Shown here piece after piece: positions 46,427 through 56,661 of a stretch of DNA of 64,000 nucleotides. The notes beneath the pieces were generated by a model. The model worked only from the letters and a program-made list of their open reading frames with translations, did not search any database and was not told the DNA's origin. The translations under genes were made by a program, and so were the position numbers. Where the stretch lies: assembly GCF_019800005.1 (NCBI RefSeq), contig NZ_JABGCL010000004.1, positions 124,001 through 188,000 on the forward strand, in the 5' to 3' direction. Position 1 is the stretch's first letter; every line of letters starts with the position of its first letter. This DNA is from Geminicoccus harenae. Lineage in GTDB: Bacteria > Pseudomonadota > Alphaproteobacteria > Geminicoccales > Geminicoccaceae.

Positions 46427-47437
46427 GTGGACGATCCGGTCGCGGTGCTGGTGACCCGCGGCGGCCATATCGAGAGCCGCCATCGCGGCCGCTTGGCGGT
46501 CACCGACCGCACCGGGCGGCTCGCGCTGGCGCTGGGCGATGTCGCGGAGCCGGTCTTCCCCCGCTCGGCGATCAAGTCGTTCCAGGCCGTGCCCCTGGTG
46601 GAGACCGGGGCCCTGGACGCATCGGGCGGCGATGCCGCCGACCTGGCGCTCGCCTGCGCCTCGCACAACGGCGAGACCCGCCACGTCGCGCGGGTCAGGG
46701 CGTGGCTGGCACGGGCCGGCCTTGCCGAGACCGACTTGCGCTGCGGCAGCCACCCGCCGCTCTTCCCGGACGCCCAGAGGCAGCGCCTCCTGGCCGGGCA
46801 GCCGCCCTCGCCCTTGTGCAACAACTGCTCGGGCAAGCATGCCGGGATGCTGATGACAGCCCGCCAGCTCCAGGCACCGCTCACGACGTATCTCCAGCGC
46901 GACCATCCGGTGCAGCGCCGGGTCGACCAGGTGCTGCGCGAGCTGACCGGGATCGATCCCCTGCCCGCACCCGGGATCGACGGCTGCGGCGTGCCGTCCT
47001 GGCCGATCCCGCTCGATGCGCTGGCCGGCGCCGCCGCCCGCCTCGCCTGTCCCGACCGCCTGTTCCCGGCCCGTGCCGCGGCCCTGCGCCGGATCGCCAA
47101 TGCGATGACCGCCCATCCCGACCTAGTAGCCGGCACCGGCCGGCTCTGCACCGCGCTGATGCAGGCCGCCCCCTGGATCGTCGCCAAGACCGGGGCCGAG
47201 GGCATCTTCCTCGCCGGCAACCGCCGCACCGGCCAGGGCCTGGCCTTGAAGGCGGTGGACGGTGCCACCCGTGCCGCCGAGGCGATGCTGCTGGGGGCAC
47301 TCGGCCGGCTCGGCTGGCTGGACGGCGCCGAGCCTGGCGCCCTTGCAGCCTTCGGCGAAAAGCCGATCCGCAACGTGGCCGGGCTGGAGGTCGGCCGGAT
47401 CATGCTCGCCCCGGCCTTCGCGGAGGCCATCCGTTGA
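46427..47437 (+). CDS. ansA: L-asparaginase, Rhizobium etli ReAV type (PF06089)
   Basis: A 336-residue asparaginase unrelated to the E. coli type I/II enzymes; it hydrolyses L-asparagine to aspartate and ammonia. The residues known for ReAV are all here: the two Ser-Lys elements beginning with RSAIK (Ser47, Lys50), Ser79 in ASHNGE, the zinc-site pair in NCSGKHAG (Cys134, Lys137) and GIDGCGVP (Asp185, Cys187). Start is the GTG at 46427-46429, with GGAGG six bases upstream. It is the first gene of a run ansA-rnhB-pyrE-DUF2062-gnd and overlaps the proposed rnhB start. Confidence 0.9.
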   Translation: MDDPVAVLVTRGGHIESRHRGRLAVTDRTGRLALALGDVAEPVFPRSAIKSFQAVPLVETGALDASGGDAADLALACASHNGETRHVARVRAWLARAGLAETDLRCGSHPPLFPDAQRQRLLAGQPPSPLCNNCSGKHAGMLMTARQLQAPLTTYLQRDHPVQRRVDQVLRELTGIDPLPAPGIDGCGVPSWPIPLDALAGAAARLACPDRLFPARAAALRRIANAMTAHPDLVAGTGRLCTALMQAAPWIVAKTGAEGIFLAGNRRTGQGLALKAVDGATRAAEAMLLGALGRLGWLDGAEPGALAAFGEKPIRNVAGLEVGRIMLAPAFAEAIR

Positions 47438-48072
47438 GGATCACGGGCGGCGGGCCGGTCATGATCGCCGGCGTGGACGAGGTCGGCCGCGGGCCCTTGT
47501 GCGGCCCGGTGGTCGCCTGCGCGGTGATCCTGCCAGCGCCGGTGGAAGGCCTGGCCGACAGCAAGGCCCTGCGCGCCGCCGAGCGCCAGCGCCTCGCCGC
47601 CATCCTGCGCGAGCAGGCGATCGTGGCGCTGGGTGCCGCCTCGGTGCGCGAGATCACCCGGCTCAACATCTTCCACGCCTCGATGCTGGCGATGCGCCGG
47701 GCGGTGGCGCGGCTGCCGGTCCGCCCGGCCCGGCTCCTGGTCGACGGCAACCGGGTGCCGGACGCGCTCGACCTGCCGGCCGAGGCGATCGTGAAGGGCG
47801 ACGCGCTGGTCGACTGCATCGCCGCCGCCTCGATCGTCGCCAAGGTGGTGCGCGACCGCGCGATGGCGCGCCTGGCCCTGCGCTGGCCGGGCTACGGCTT
47901 CGAGCGCCATGCCGGCTACCCCACCGAATTCCACCGCAAGGCCCTGCTGGAGCTTGGCCCCACCCCGCACCACCGGCCGAGCTTCAAGGGCGTGCTCGGG
48001 CCGGCCGAGATGGTGGCCGGGGACGAGGAAGCGATGGCCACAATGGACGAGCCCTCTGGCGCGATGGCGTGA
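47434..48072 (+). CDS. rnhB: Ribonuclease HII
   Basis: Cleaves the RNA strand of RNA-DNA hybrids and starts ribonucleotide excision from DNA. The family signature is [17 protein letters not shown] with the first acidic residues. The chain continues through [22 protein letters not shown] and [13 protein letters not shown], and ends with [12 protein letters not shown] place the start at the TTG at 47434, which overlaps the ansA stop and has GGAGG seven bases upstream (212 residues). The ATG at 47461, giving 203 residues, is the alternative and would begin directly at the signature. Confidence 0.9.
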   Translation: MRITGGGPVMIAGVDEVGRGPLCGPVVACAVILPAPVEGLADSKALRAAERQRLAAILREQAIVALGAASVREITRLNIFHASMLAMRRAVARLPVRPARLLVDGNRVPDALDLPAEAIVKGDALVDCIAAASIVAKVVRDRAMARLALRWPGYGFERHAGYPTEFHRKALLELGPTPHHRPSFKGVLGPAEMVAGDEEAMATMDEPSGAMA

Positions 48073-48118
48073 TTTCGTGGTCCAAGCGCGGCGGGCAGAG
48101 CAACGGGAAACGGGTCCG

Positions 48119-48703
48119 ATGGATCAAGCAGCGGTCATGGCGGAATTCGAGGCGGCAGGCGCGCTGCTGCGCGGCCATTTCATCCTGACCTCCGGCCTGC
48201 GCAGCCCCGTCTACCTGCAGTGCGCCCGCGTGCTGATGGACCCGGCGCGCGCCGAGCGCCTGGCCAAGGCGCTGGCCGCGAAGCTGGCCGGCATCGAGGT
48301 CGACCTGGTGGTGGCGCCCGCCATGGGCGGCATCCTGGTGGGCCATGAGCTGGCGAGAGCACTGGGCGTGCCCTCGATCTTCACCGAGCGCGTCGATGGA
48401 AGCTTCACCCTGCGCCGCGGCTTTGCGATCCCGCCAGGTGCCAGGGTCGTGGTCGCCGAGGACGTGGTCACCACCGGCATGTCGACCAAGGAATGCATGG
48501 AGGTGATCCGCGCCGAGGGCGGCCAGGTCGTGGCCGCGGCCTGCCTGGTCGACCGCTCGGGCGGCCGCGCCGACCTCGGCGTGCCGCACCTCGCCTTGAT
48601 GGCGCTGGACCTGCCAACCTACCAGGCCGACCAGCTCCCGCCGGAGCTCCAGGCGATCCCGCCGGTCAAGCCGGGCTCGCGACCGGGCCAGCCCAAGGCC
48701 TGA
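48119..48703 (+). CDS. pyrE: Orotate phosphoribosyltransferase
   Basis: A 194-residue type I phosphoribosyltransferase joining orotate and PRPP to give OMP in pyrimidine synthesis. Early motif [17 protein letters not shown], the [18 protein letters not shown] segment and the PRPP loop [18 protein letters not shown] are characteristic. The start is the ATG at 48119, after a G-rich ribosome-binding stretch; the open frame upstream is antisense-like. It lies 46 bases after rnhB and four before the next gene. Confidence 0.94.
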   Translation: MDQAAVMAEFEAAGALLRGHFILTSGLRSPVYLQCARVLMDPARAERLAKALAAKLAGIEVDLVVAPAMGGILVGHELARALGVPSIFTERVDGSFTLRRGFAIPPGARVVVAEDVVTTGMSTKECMEVIRAEGGQVVAAACLVDRSGGRADLGVPHLALMALDLPTYQADQLPPELQAIPPVKPGSRPGQPKA

Positions 48704-48707
48704 GCGC

Positions 48708-49280
48708 TTGCTGTTCGCGCGCAGCCGGCGCCCGGGCTTCTGGGAGCGCACCCGCATGGCCGTGCTGCCGCGCACCGGCCTGCGCCGCGCCATGCGCTAC
48801 CGGATCCAGCGGATCGGCCGGATGGGCGGCTCGCCGCACTATCTGGCAGGCGGCGTGGCCCTGGGCGTGGCACTGGCACTCACCCCCTGGTTCGGCCTCC
48901 ATTTCATGATCGCGGTGGTGCTGGCGCGGGTTCTCAGGGTCAGTGCGCCTCTGGCCCTGGCCTTCACGCTGCTGAACAATCCCTGGACCCTGCCGCTCGT
49001 GCTGATCGCCGACTACCAGCTCGGCCGGCTGATCCTGGGCGACAGCGCGGTGGGCCTGCCGCCGCTCGACTCGCTGACCTGGAACTATCTGCTGCACGAG
49101 GGCGAGGCGCTGCTGCTGCCGCTCACGGCCGGCAGCACGCCCCTCGCCGTGCTGGGCTATTTCGGGGTTTACTGGCCGCTGCGCCGCAAGGTGGCGCGGA
49201 TGCAGCAGGACCGGCGCGCCCGCCTGGATGCGCGCCGCACCGCTGCCCTGGCGCTGGAGCCGGGCCGGATGGTCGTCTGA
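48708..49280 (+). CDS. DUF2062 domain membrane protein
   Basis: A 190-residue inner-membrane protein of the DUF2062 family. A basic N-terminus (FWERTRMAVLPRTGLRRAMRY) precedes two hydrophobic blocks: GGVALGVALALTPWFGLHFMIAVVLA (as short segments around residues 48-73) and LLNNPWTLPLVLIADYQLG. It ends in a basic C-terminus. It begins at a TTG four bases after the pyrE stop. Family function is unknown. Confidence 0.85.
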   Translation: MLFARSRRPGFWERTRMAVLPRTGLRRAMRYRIQRIGRMGGSPHYLAGGVALGVALALTPWFGLHFMIAVVLARVLRVSAPLALAFTLLNNPWTLPLVLIADYQLGRLILGDSAVGLPPLDSLTWNYLLHEGEALLLPLTAGSTPLAVLGYFGVYWPLRRKVARMQQDRRARLDARRTAALALEPGRMVV

Positions 49281-49304
49281 TTGGGTTGGATTGGGAGGAG
49301 TCAC

Positions 49305-50738
49305 ATGTCGGAGCTAGCGGATCTCGGCGTCACCGGCCTTGCGGTCATGGGTGCCAACCTCGCCCGCAACGCGGCGCGCAAGGGCCTGAAGGTCGCCGTG
49401 CACAACCGCAGCAACGAGAAGACCGAGCGGTTGCTCGCCGAGCACGGCCACGAGGGGAACTTCGTCGGCAGCAGCTCGATGCAGGAATTCGTCGGCTCGC
49501 TGGCCAAGCCCCGGGTGGTGATCATCATGGTCAAGGCCGGCCAGCCGACCGACGCGGTGATCAACGAGCTCATCCCGCTCATGGAGAAGGGCGACATCAT
49601 CGTGGACGGCGGCAACGCCCTGTTCAGCGACACCCGCCGCCGCGAGCGCGATCTCGCCGAGCGGGGCATCCTGTTCGTCGGCATGGGCATCTCGGGCGGC
49701 GAGGAAGGTGCCCTGGAAGGCCCCTCCATGATGCCGGGTGGTGCTCGCTCCGCCTGGGACCGCATCGCGCCCATGGTCACCAAGATGGCGGTCTCGGTCG
49801 ATGGCACGCCCTGCTGCGCCTATATGGGCCCGGACGGTGCCGGCCATTACGTGAAGATGGTGCATAACGGCATCGAATATGCCGACATGCAGCTCATCGC
49901 CGAGGCCTACGACCTGATGCGCACGGTCTATGGCATGGGTGCTGCCGAGATCGGCGAGGTGTTCGCCTCCTGGAACACCGGCGACCTCGATTCCTACCTG
50001 ATCGAGATCACCGCGATCGTCCTCGCCAAGCAGGACGCCGCCACTGGCCAGGCCCTGGTCGACCTGATCCGCGACGAGGCCGAGCAGAAGGGGACCGGCC
50101 GCTGGACCGCCCAGTCCGCCCTCGACCTGGGCGTGCCGATCACCGCGATCACCGAGGCCGTCTACGCCCGCGCCCTTTCCGGCCGCCCCGTCCAGCGCGC
50201 CGCTGCCGCCAAGGCGCTCGGCGAGATCAAGCCCGCCGGGAAGAAGGCCGGCCCGACCGAGATCGGGATGATCCGCGACGCGCTCTATGCGTCGAAGATC
50301 GTCGCCTACGCCCAGGGCTTCGAGCAGCTCGAGGTCGCATCCAGGACCTATGACTGGAACCTCGACCTCGGCACGATCGCCACGATCTGGCGCGGCGGCT
50401 GCATCATCCGCGCCGCCTTCCTCGACCGGATCAAGGAAGGCTATGCCGAGCACGGCGGCGCCCCCAGCCTCCTGCTCCAGCCCTATTTCCGCGACGGCGT
50501 GCTGAAGGCGGAGAAGGCTTGGCGCGACGTGGTGGTCCTGGCGATCCAGAACGGCGTCGCCGTCCCGGCCTTCGCCTCGTCCCTGGCCTATTACGACGGC
50601 CTGCGCCGCTCCCGCGGCCCCGCCAACCTGCTCCAGGGCCTGCGCGACTATTTCGGCGCGCACACCTACCGCCGCTTCGACAAGGACGGCAGCTTCCACA
50701 CCCGCTGGTCGCAGGACGGGAGCGAGGTGGAGGTCTGA
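49305..50738 (+). CDS. gnd: 6-phosphogluconate dehydrogenase (decarboxylating)
   Basis: A 477-residue enzyme of the oxidative pentose phosphate pathway that converts 6-phosphogluconate and NADP to ribulose 5-phosphate, CO2 and NADPH. The NADP motif is GLAVMGANLARN, followed by VDGGNALFSDT, the signature GMGISGGEEGALEGPSMMPGG, and the catalytic lysine in GPDGAGHYVKMVHNGIEY. The helical C-terminal domain ends with the flexible tail THTYRRFDKDGSFH pattern. The ATG at 49305 has GGGAGGAG just upstream. The dimeric, long-chain type is indicated by length. Confidence 0.96.
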   Translation: MSELADLGVTGLAVMGANLARNAARKGLKVAVHNRSNEKTERLLAEHGHEGNFVGSSSMQEFVGSLAKPRVVIIMVKAGQPTDAVINELIPLMEKGDIIVDGGNALFSDTRRRERDLAERGILFVGMGISGGEEGALEGPSMMPGGARSAWDRIAPMVTKMAVSVDGTPCCAYMGPDGAGHYVKMVHNGIEYADMQLIAEAYDLMRTVYGMGAAEIGEVFASWNTGDLDSYLIEITAIVLAKQDAATGQALVDLIRDEAEQKGTGRWTAQSALDLGVPITAITEAVYARALSGRPVQRAAAAKALGEIKPAGKKAGPTEIGMIRDALYASKIVAYAQGFEQLEVASRTYDWNLDLGTIATIWRGGCIIRAAFLDRIKEGYAEHGGAPSLLLQPYFRDGVLKAEKAWRDVVVLAIQNGVAVPAFASSLAYYDGLRRSRGPANLLQGLRDYFGAHTYRRFDKDGSFHTRWSQDGSEVEV

Positions 50739-50742
50739 GCGA

Positions 50743-50765
50743 GCGCCGGCAACCCAGGCCGGCGC
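50743..50765 (+). terminator. GC-rich hairpin after gnd
   Basis: GCGCCGG (50743-50749) pairs with CCGGCGC (50759-50765) five bases after the gnd stop. No T-run follows. Confidence 0.35.
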
Positions 50766-50817
50766 GCCCGTCTCTCCTGACATGCATCGGGGCGCCTGAA
50801 GGGGCCGGGAAAGTGCG

Positions 50818-50842
50818 GCGAGCGGGTCAGATGCCCGCTCGC
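50818..50842. terminator. Hairpin between convergent gnd and RTX-3
   Basis: GCGAGCGGG (50818-50826) pairs perfectly with CCCGCTCGC (50834-50842) around a seven-base loop, and TTCCTC follows on the plus strand. It lies four bases from the RTX-3 stop, so it can serve both directions. Confidence 0.5.
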
Positions 50843-50846
50843 TTCC

Positions 50847-51782
50847 TCATGTCAGCGCATCCTCCACCGTCGTGAAGATCAGGCTGGTCGAGAAGGAAGT
50901 GATGTTGAACAGGGTGACGGTGCCGCCGCCAGTGCTGTTCTGCACGGCAAACTGAAGCGATTCAGCCGTGGTACCGCCGTAGGTCGCATCAATGATGCTG
51001 GCGAGAGCGTCATCGCCATTGACGATGCCGTCGCCATTGCTGTCGAGCGGATCGATGTCATCGGGCAGAAGCAGCCTGAAGCCGCCGACGCTGTCGACGA
51101 TCAGGTCATTGCCGACGCTGTGGCTGGCATCACCGATGTACCAGCTATACACGTCCATCTCTGGACCACCCACCAGGATGTCATCGCCAAGGCTGCCCTC
51201 GTCGGTGCCGATGAGGAAATCCCGTCCAGCACCGCCGAACATGATGTCGTCGCCGACGCCACCCTGCAGCGTGTCGTTGCCGATACCGCCCCGCAACTCG
51301 TCGTTGCCGTCGCCGCCCTTCAGATAGTCGTCACCGGCATCACCAAACAGGATGCCTGATCCGACACCGCCGTTGATGTTGTCGTCGCCCTGTCCGCCGC
51401 GCAGTTCACCGCTGCCGGAGAGCGTATCATTGCCGTCGCCGCCATAAAGATAGTTGCGGCCACCTGGATCGAAGACTGTATCGTCGCCGGCATTGCCGAA
51501 GATGGTGTCATTGCCCAACCCACCTTCGACATAGTCATTGCCGAGACCACCGTGGATCAGATCGTCACCCTCATTGCCGTAGATACGGTCGTTCCCATCA
51601 CCACCAAGGACAAAATCGTCCCCGGCACCGGCCTTGATGAAGTCATTCCCAACACTGCCATAGAGGCGGTCATTGCCGGCAGCGCCGTACAGCCGATCGT
51701 CTCCTTCGCGACCGTCGATGATGTCGGCGAGCGCAGTGCCCACCAACGTGTCCGGGCCCTGCGTACCAGAGATCGTCGCCAT
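50847..51782 (-). CDS. RTX calcium-binding protein, stand-alone (RTX-3)
   Basis: A 311-residue protein starting MATISGTQGPDTLVGT, followed by about 15 GGxGxDxIx repeats (about 20-205) forming a calcium beta-roll. Then come VYSWYIGDASHSVGNDLIVD, an EF-hand-like loop DSNGDGIVNGDD (about 248-259) and a C-terminal segment GGTVTLFNITSFSTSLIFTT matching the ends of RTX-1 and RTX-2. There is no signal peptide, enzymatic domain or nearby exporter. Base composition is noticeably less GC-rich than in neighbours, which may only reflect the Asp/Asn/Ile-rich repeats. Confidence 0.87.
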   Translation of the reverse strand: MATISGTQGPDTLVGTALADIIDGREGDDRLYGAAGNDRLYGSVGNDFIKAGAGDDFVLGGDGNDRIYGNEGDDLIHGGLGNDYVEGGLGNDTIFGNAGDDTVFDPGGRNYLYGGDGNDTLSGSGELRGGQGDDNINGGVGSGILFGDAGDDYLKGGDGNDELRGGIGNDTLQGGVGDDIMFGGAGRDFLIGTDEGSLGDDILVGGPEMDVYSWYIGDASHSVGNDLIVDSVGGFRLLLPDDIDPLDSNGDGIVNGDDALASIIDATYGGTTAESLQFAVQNSTGGGTVTLFNITSFSTSLIFTTVEDALT

Positions 51783-51981
51783 GCTTCACTCCCGGCAGAG
51801 CCTGAGGGTTGGTGGCGGACGCTTGGCAGTTTCTACACGTTACGTAAAGTTAATCATTCCAACAGATAGCCGAAATCTCGCGGCCGTGCGCCTCCACAAG
51901 CCCACATTAGGCATGTGGAAGACGCCCGCTCGCATGTCGCTCAAGCCGGCCAGCACCTCATCGGCGCCGGCCGGCAGCCGG

Positions 51982-53319
<1,338 letters not shown>

Positions 53320-53382
53320 CCTTAGCCTCTGCACTGATGGGGCCGGCCCCTGCCGGGTTCGGCGGGACCAGGACCGGAACGA

Positions 53383-54627
53383 TCACATCATGACGTAGCC
53401 TGCAAGCCAGAGCCAGGAGGCTGCGGCCGCCAGGGACAGCAGGGTCATCGGGATCCCGGCTCTGGCATGGTCCAGGAAGCCCAAGCGCACCCCGGCCTCG
53501 GCGGCGCGCTCGACCGTGATGATGTTGGCGAGGCTGCCGATGATCAGGAAGTTGCCGGCCAGCGTCGAGAGCGAGGCCAGGGCGTAGAGCGCGCCGTCCG
53601 GCAGGTCCGGCAGGATGCCCAGGATCAGCATGACGATCGGCACGTTGCCGATCGTGTTGCTGCCGAGCAGCGCCAAAGGAGCGAGTACCGCCAGCCGGTC
53701 GGGCAGCAGGCCCATCTCCTCCAGCCGGGCGATGGCGATCGCCGGCAGCCCGGTATCGGCCAGGGCCGCGGTCACCACGAACAGCCCGCCGAACAGGACC
53801 AGCAGGTGCCAGTCCACCAGGCCCAGCAGCTGCCGGGTCGCCATCCGCCGGCTGACCAGGAGCGCTCCCGCCACCACCAGCACGGTGGAGATGTGCGGGA
53901 TCGGGGTGGTGAAGCCCGCGAGCAGCACCGCCGTCCAGAACAGCGCCTTGACCATCGCCCCGCGCGCCACCGGCGGCCGCGCCACCGGCTCGCGCGCCAC
54001 CATCCCTGCCTCGGCCGGCCGCTCGACCAGCGCCGCGCGCCACTGCCAGCGCACCACCAGCCACACCGCCACGAGCCCGGCCAGGGCCGGCGGAGTGCAG
54101 GCGGCGGCGAAGTCCCAGAATTCCAGCCCGCCCACCGAGCCGATCAGGATGTTCTGCGGGTTGCCGATCAGCGTCGCGGCCGAGCCGGCATTGGCCGCCC
54201 CGGTGAGTGCGATCAGATAGGGCCTGGGGTCCAGCCCGCGGGCCAGGAGCCCCTGGCAGAGGAGCGGCGTGATCGCCCAGACCACCACGTCGTTGGCCAG
54301 CACCGCGGACAGGATACCCGGCACCACCACCACGACGGCCAGGATGGCGGCCGGGCTCGCTTTGGTCGCGGCGACCGTCCAGGCGACCCGGTCATAGAAG
54401 CCCGCGGCCGCGAACTGCGCCGAGAGCACCATCAGGCCGAACAGGATCACCAGCGTCGGGAAGTCGATCGCCGCCAGCACCCGTTCGGGCGACACCACCT
54501 CGGTCGCGAACAGCACGATGGCGCCCAGCAGCGCGATACCGGTGCGGTCGATCCGCAGGCCCGGCCAGCGACCCAGCGCCATGCCCGCATAGACGGCGAG
54601 AAAGGTGGCGACGACCAGCAGCGTCAA
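53383..54627 (-). CDS. SLC13/ArsB-type anion transporter
   Basis: A 414-residue polytopic inner-membrane protein of the ion-transporter superfamily that includes citrate and dicarboxylate carriers and ArsB. It has about 11 helices and the family motif NAGSAATLIGNPQNILIG near residue 155, repeated in kind by LLGSNTIGNVPIVMLILG near 340. The internal twofold repeat is evident. It begins with a TTG at 54625-54627, eight bases after GGAGG. Adjacent to the omega-aminotransferase, so a carboxylate substrate is plausible but not shown. Confidence 0.87.
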   Translation of the reverse strand: MTLLVVATFLAVYAGMALGRWPGLRIDRTGIALLGAIVLFATEVVSPERVLAAIDFPTLVILFGLMVLSAQFAAAGFYDRVAWTVAATKASPAAILAVVVVVPGILSAVLANDVVVWAITPLLCQGLLARGLDPRPYLIALTGAANAGSAATLIGNPQNILIGSVGGLEFWDFAAACTPPALAGLVAVWLVVRWQWRAALVERPAEAGMVAREPVARPPVARGAMVKALFWTAVLLAGFTTPIPHISTVLVVAGALLVSRRMATRQLLGLVDWHLLVLFGGLFVVTAALADTGLPAIAIARLEEMGLLPDRLAVLAPLALLGSNTIGNVPIVMLILGILPDLPDGALYALASLSTLAGNFLIIGSLANIITVERAAEAGVRLGFLDHARAGIPMTLLSLAAAASWLWLAGYVMM

Positions 54628-54780
54628 GGAAATGGCCTCCAGCCGGCCTTGGCGCTAACTTCGCTGGGGCCGGCTCCGCACAAGCGGCAGGCGGGCATGG
54701 ATTGTCCAGTGTGGAATATGTCGCTAAGGCGACAGCGTGCGGCGGGCCACGTGGTCCGAAAGCCGGTCATGGAGCGGATC

Positions 54781-54957
54781 ATGCAGCAGCGGACACAGGT
54801 CGCTCAGAGTGTATCGGGCGTCGAGCGCGCCACGGCGGGGATGCTGGCCCTGCTGCTGGGCCTCTTCCTGGTCTGGGGAGCCGGTTTCGCCAACTCCCAG
54901 GCCATCCACGACGCGGCGCATGACGGCCGCCACAGCTTCGCCTTCCCCTGCCACTGA
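54781..54957 (+). CDS. cbtB: Cobalt transporter subunit CbtB
   Basis: A 58-residue single-helix protein. The helix GMLALLLGLFLVWGAGFA is followed by the metal-binding-type tail SQAIHDAAHDGRHSFAFPCH, which has the histidine pattern and terminal Cys-His of CbtB. CbtB works with the polytopic CbtA in cobalt uptake for vitamin B12. Start at the ATG at 54781 has GGAG six bases upstream; an in-frame ATG at 54769 is possible. CbtA starts 23 bases after the stop. No cobalamin riboswitch core was seen upstream. Confidence 0.87.
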   Translation: MQQRTQVAQSVSGVERATAGMLALLLGLFLVWGAGFANSQAIHDAAHDGRHSFAFPCH

Positions 54958-54979
54958 CCGGCCCGACGGATCCCCTGCC

Positions 54980-55735
54980 ATGCTCAGCATGTTCCGCCGC
55001 GTGGTGCTGACCGGCATCGGCGCCGGCCTCCTCGCCGGCCTGCTCGTCACCTTCGTCCAGGCCTTCACCACGATCCCGCTGATCGTCGCGGCTGAGGTCT
55101 ACGAGACCGGCCACGATCACGAACATGAGCATGACGCCCGCCTCGACGGCAGCCTGCTGGTTCTCGCCCACTCCACGGTCGGCGAGCCCATGGCCCTGCC
55201 GGGCGAGCCGGAGCCGGTCTCGTTCGAGCGGCGGATCTCCACGCTCCTCGCGAACCTGGTCACCGGTGCCGGGTTCGGCCTGCTGCTGGCCGGCGCCATG
55301 ACGCTGGCCGGCCACGGCTTCACCCCGCAGCGCGGCCTGCTCTGGGGCATGGCCGGCTTTGCCACCTTCACCCTGGCCCCCTCGCTGGGCCTGGCGCCGG
55401 AAGTGCCGGGTGCCGTCACCGCGGAGCTGGCGGCACGCCAGGCCTGGTGGCTGATGACCGCCGGCCTCACCGCCGCCGGCCTGGCGCTGATCCTGCTCTC
55501 CGGGCGCAGCCTCCTGGCGGCCTTGGGCATCGTGCTGCTCGCCATGCCGCACGTCATCGGCTCGCCGGCCGCCGGCATCCATGGCGGTGCGGTCCCGCCC
55601 GAGATCGCCGCGGAGTTCGTCAGCGCCTCCATGGTCAGCCAGGCGATCTTCTGGGCGGTGCTGGGCTATGCGGTGGGCTGGATCGGCCACCGCCTGGACG
55701 CGCCGGCACCGGCCCGCCTGCCTCAGCCGGCCTGA
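54980..55735 (+). CDS. cbtA: Cobalt transporter CbtA
   Basis: A 251-residue inner-membrane protein with about six helices, partner of the upstream CbtB. The N-terminus is MLSMFRRVVLTGIGAGLLAG. The first periplasmic loop carries HDHEHEHDARLDG, a probable metal-gathering site. The later RRISTLLANLVTGAGFGLLL and GHGFTPQRGLLWGMAGFATF are typical of CbtA. The 3' end overlaps the convergent methyltransferase by 13 bases. Confidence 0.9.
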   Translation: MLSMFRRVVLTGIGAGLLAGLLVTFVQAFTTIPLIVAAEVYETGHDHEHEHDARLDGSLLVLAHSTVGEPMALPGEPEPVSFERRISTLLANLVTGAGFGLLLAGAMTLAGHGFTPQRGLLWGMAGFATFTLAPSLGLAPEVPGAVTAELAARQAWWLMTAGLTAAGLALILLSGRSLLAALGIVLLAMPHVIGSPAAGIHGGAVPPEIAAEFVSASMVSQAIFWAVLGYAVGWIGHRLDAPAPARLPQPA

Positions 55736-56661
55736 TCGTCCGGGTCGCGGCCCTGGGGCGGAGCCCTCCCCTCCAGGACCTCGACCGGCACCCCCATCGC
55801 GGCGGCGAGCCGGACCTGGCCGCTGCCGCGCCTGGCCGGCTGCTGCTGGCTCCCGTGCGGCTTCCAGCCCGACAGATGCAGGATGTCGAAGCTGGCGATC
55901 ACCCTGCCATCGGCCCGGGCGAACTGTTCCCCATAGATCTGGGCGGCGCGCAGGAGCAGGTCGCGGCGGAACAGGCCCTTCGGCCGTTCCAGCAGCGCCC
56001 CGCCCTCGCCCATCGACTGGAGCTCGTGCAGCAGCGCCAGCGCGTCGGGATAGGACACGGTGATGCGGTCCACATCCGCCACCGGCAGGGCCAGCCCCGC
56101 CCGCTGCAGGAGCGCGGCGGCATCACGGATGTCGACGAACGGCGCCACCCGCATGGCCGCCCCGCCCTTGATGTCCAGCTCGGCCTGCATCAGCGCGGTG
56201 CGCAGCTCGAACAGGCTCTCGCCGCCCAGGAGCGCCAGCAGCATCAGCCCGTCGGGTGCCAGGATCCGGCGCAGCTGGAGAAGCACGCCCGGCAGGTCGT
56301 CGACATGGTGCAGCGCCAAAGCACTCACCACGAGGTCGAAGCTCTCGTCGGCAAACGGCAGCGCTTCCGGCTCGGCCTGGACCTTCAGCCCGGGCCCGAC
56401 ATCCAGAGCATCGGCCACCGGATCGACCGCCACGATGAGTTCCTTCCCCGGCCCGGCCAGCCGCAGGAGGTCGGCGAGCCGGCCGCGCCAGCTCCCCAAT
56501 TCCAGGACCCGGGGAAACGGCCGGCGGATCTCGCCCAGGCGCTCGACCAGCCGGTCGGCCACCTCGTCCAGGAGGAAGGGCTGATATTCCCGGTCGGCCA
56601 GCGCGCGGATGCGGTTGCGGTGCACGGCCCGCCGGTCGAAGAGGCGGGGAAGCTCGGTCAT
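55723..56661 (-). CDS. Class I SAM-dependent methyltransferase (BioC/NDUFAF5-like)
   Basis: A 312-residue methyltransferase of the Methyltransf_11 type. The opening LPRLFDRRAVHRNRIRA resembles alphaproteobacterial homologues of the complex I assembly factor NDUFAF5. Motif I is VLELGSWRGRL, an unusual version of the normal glycine-rich LDLGCGxG. Later motifs are PFADESFDLVVSALALHHVDD and LRRILAPDGLMLLAL. The start at 56659-56661 overlaps the MATE stop as ATGA. The C-terminal proline/arginine-rich tail overlaps cbtA. Substrate unknown. Confidence 0.82.
   Translation of the reverse strand: MTELPRLFDRRAVHRNRIRALADREYQPFLLDEVADRLVERLGEIRRPFPRVLELGSWRGRLADLLRLAGPGKELIVAVDPVADALDVGPGLKVQAEPEALPFADESFDLVVSALALHHVDDLPGVLLQLRRILAPDGLMLLALLGGESLFELRTALMQAELDIKGGAAMRVAPFVDIRDAAALLQRAGLALPVADVDRITVSYPDALALLHELQSMGEGGALLERPKGLFRRDLLLRAAQIYGEQFARADGRVIASFDILHLSGWKPHGSQQQPARRGSGQVRLAAAMGVPVEVLEGRAPPQGRDPDDQAG

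Noticed and set aside
49314-50783. A 489-residue open frame on the minus strand
   Set aside because: Antisense shadow of gnd, which is well supported by family motifs and a strong ribosome-binding site.
54628-54780. Possible cobalamin riboswitch before cbtB
   Set aside because: The region is only about 150 bp and lacks the conserved B12-box core; no matching fold was found.
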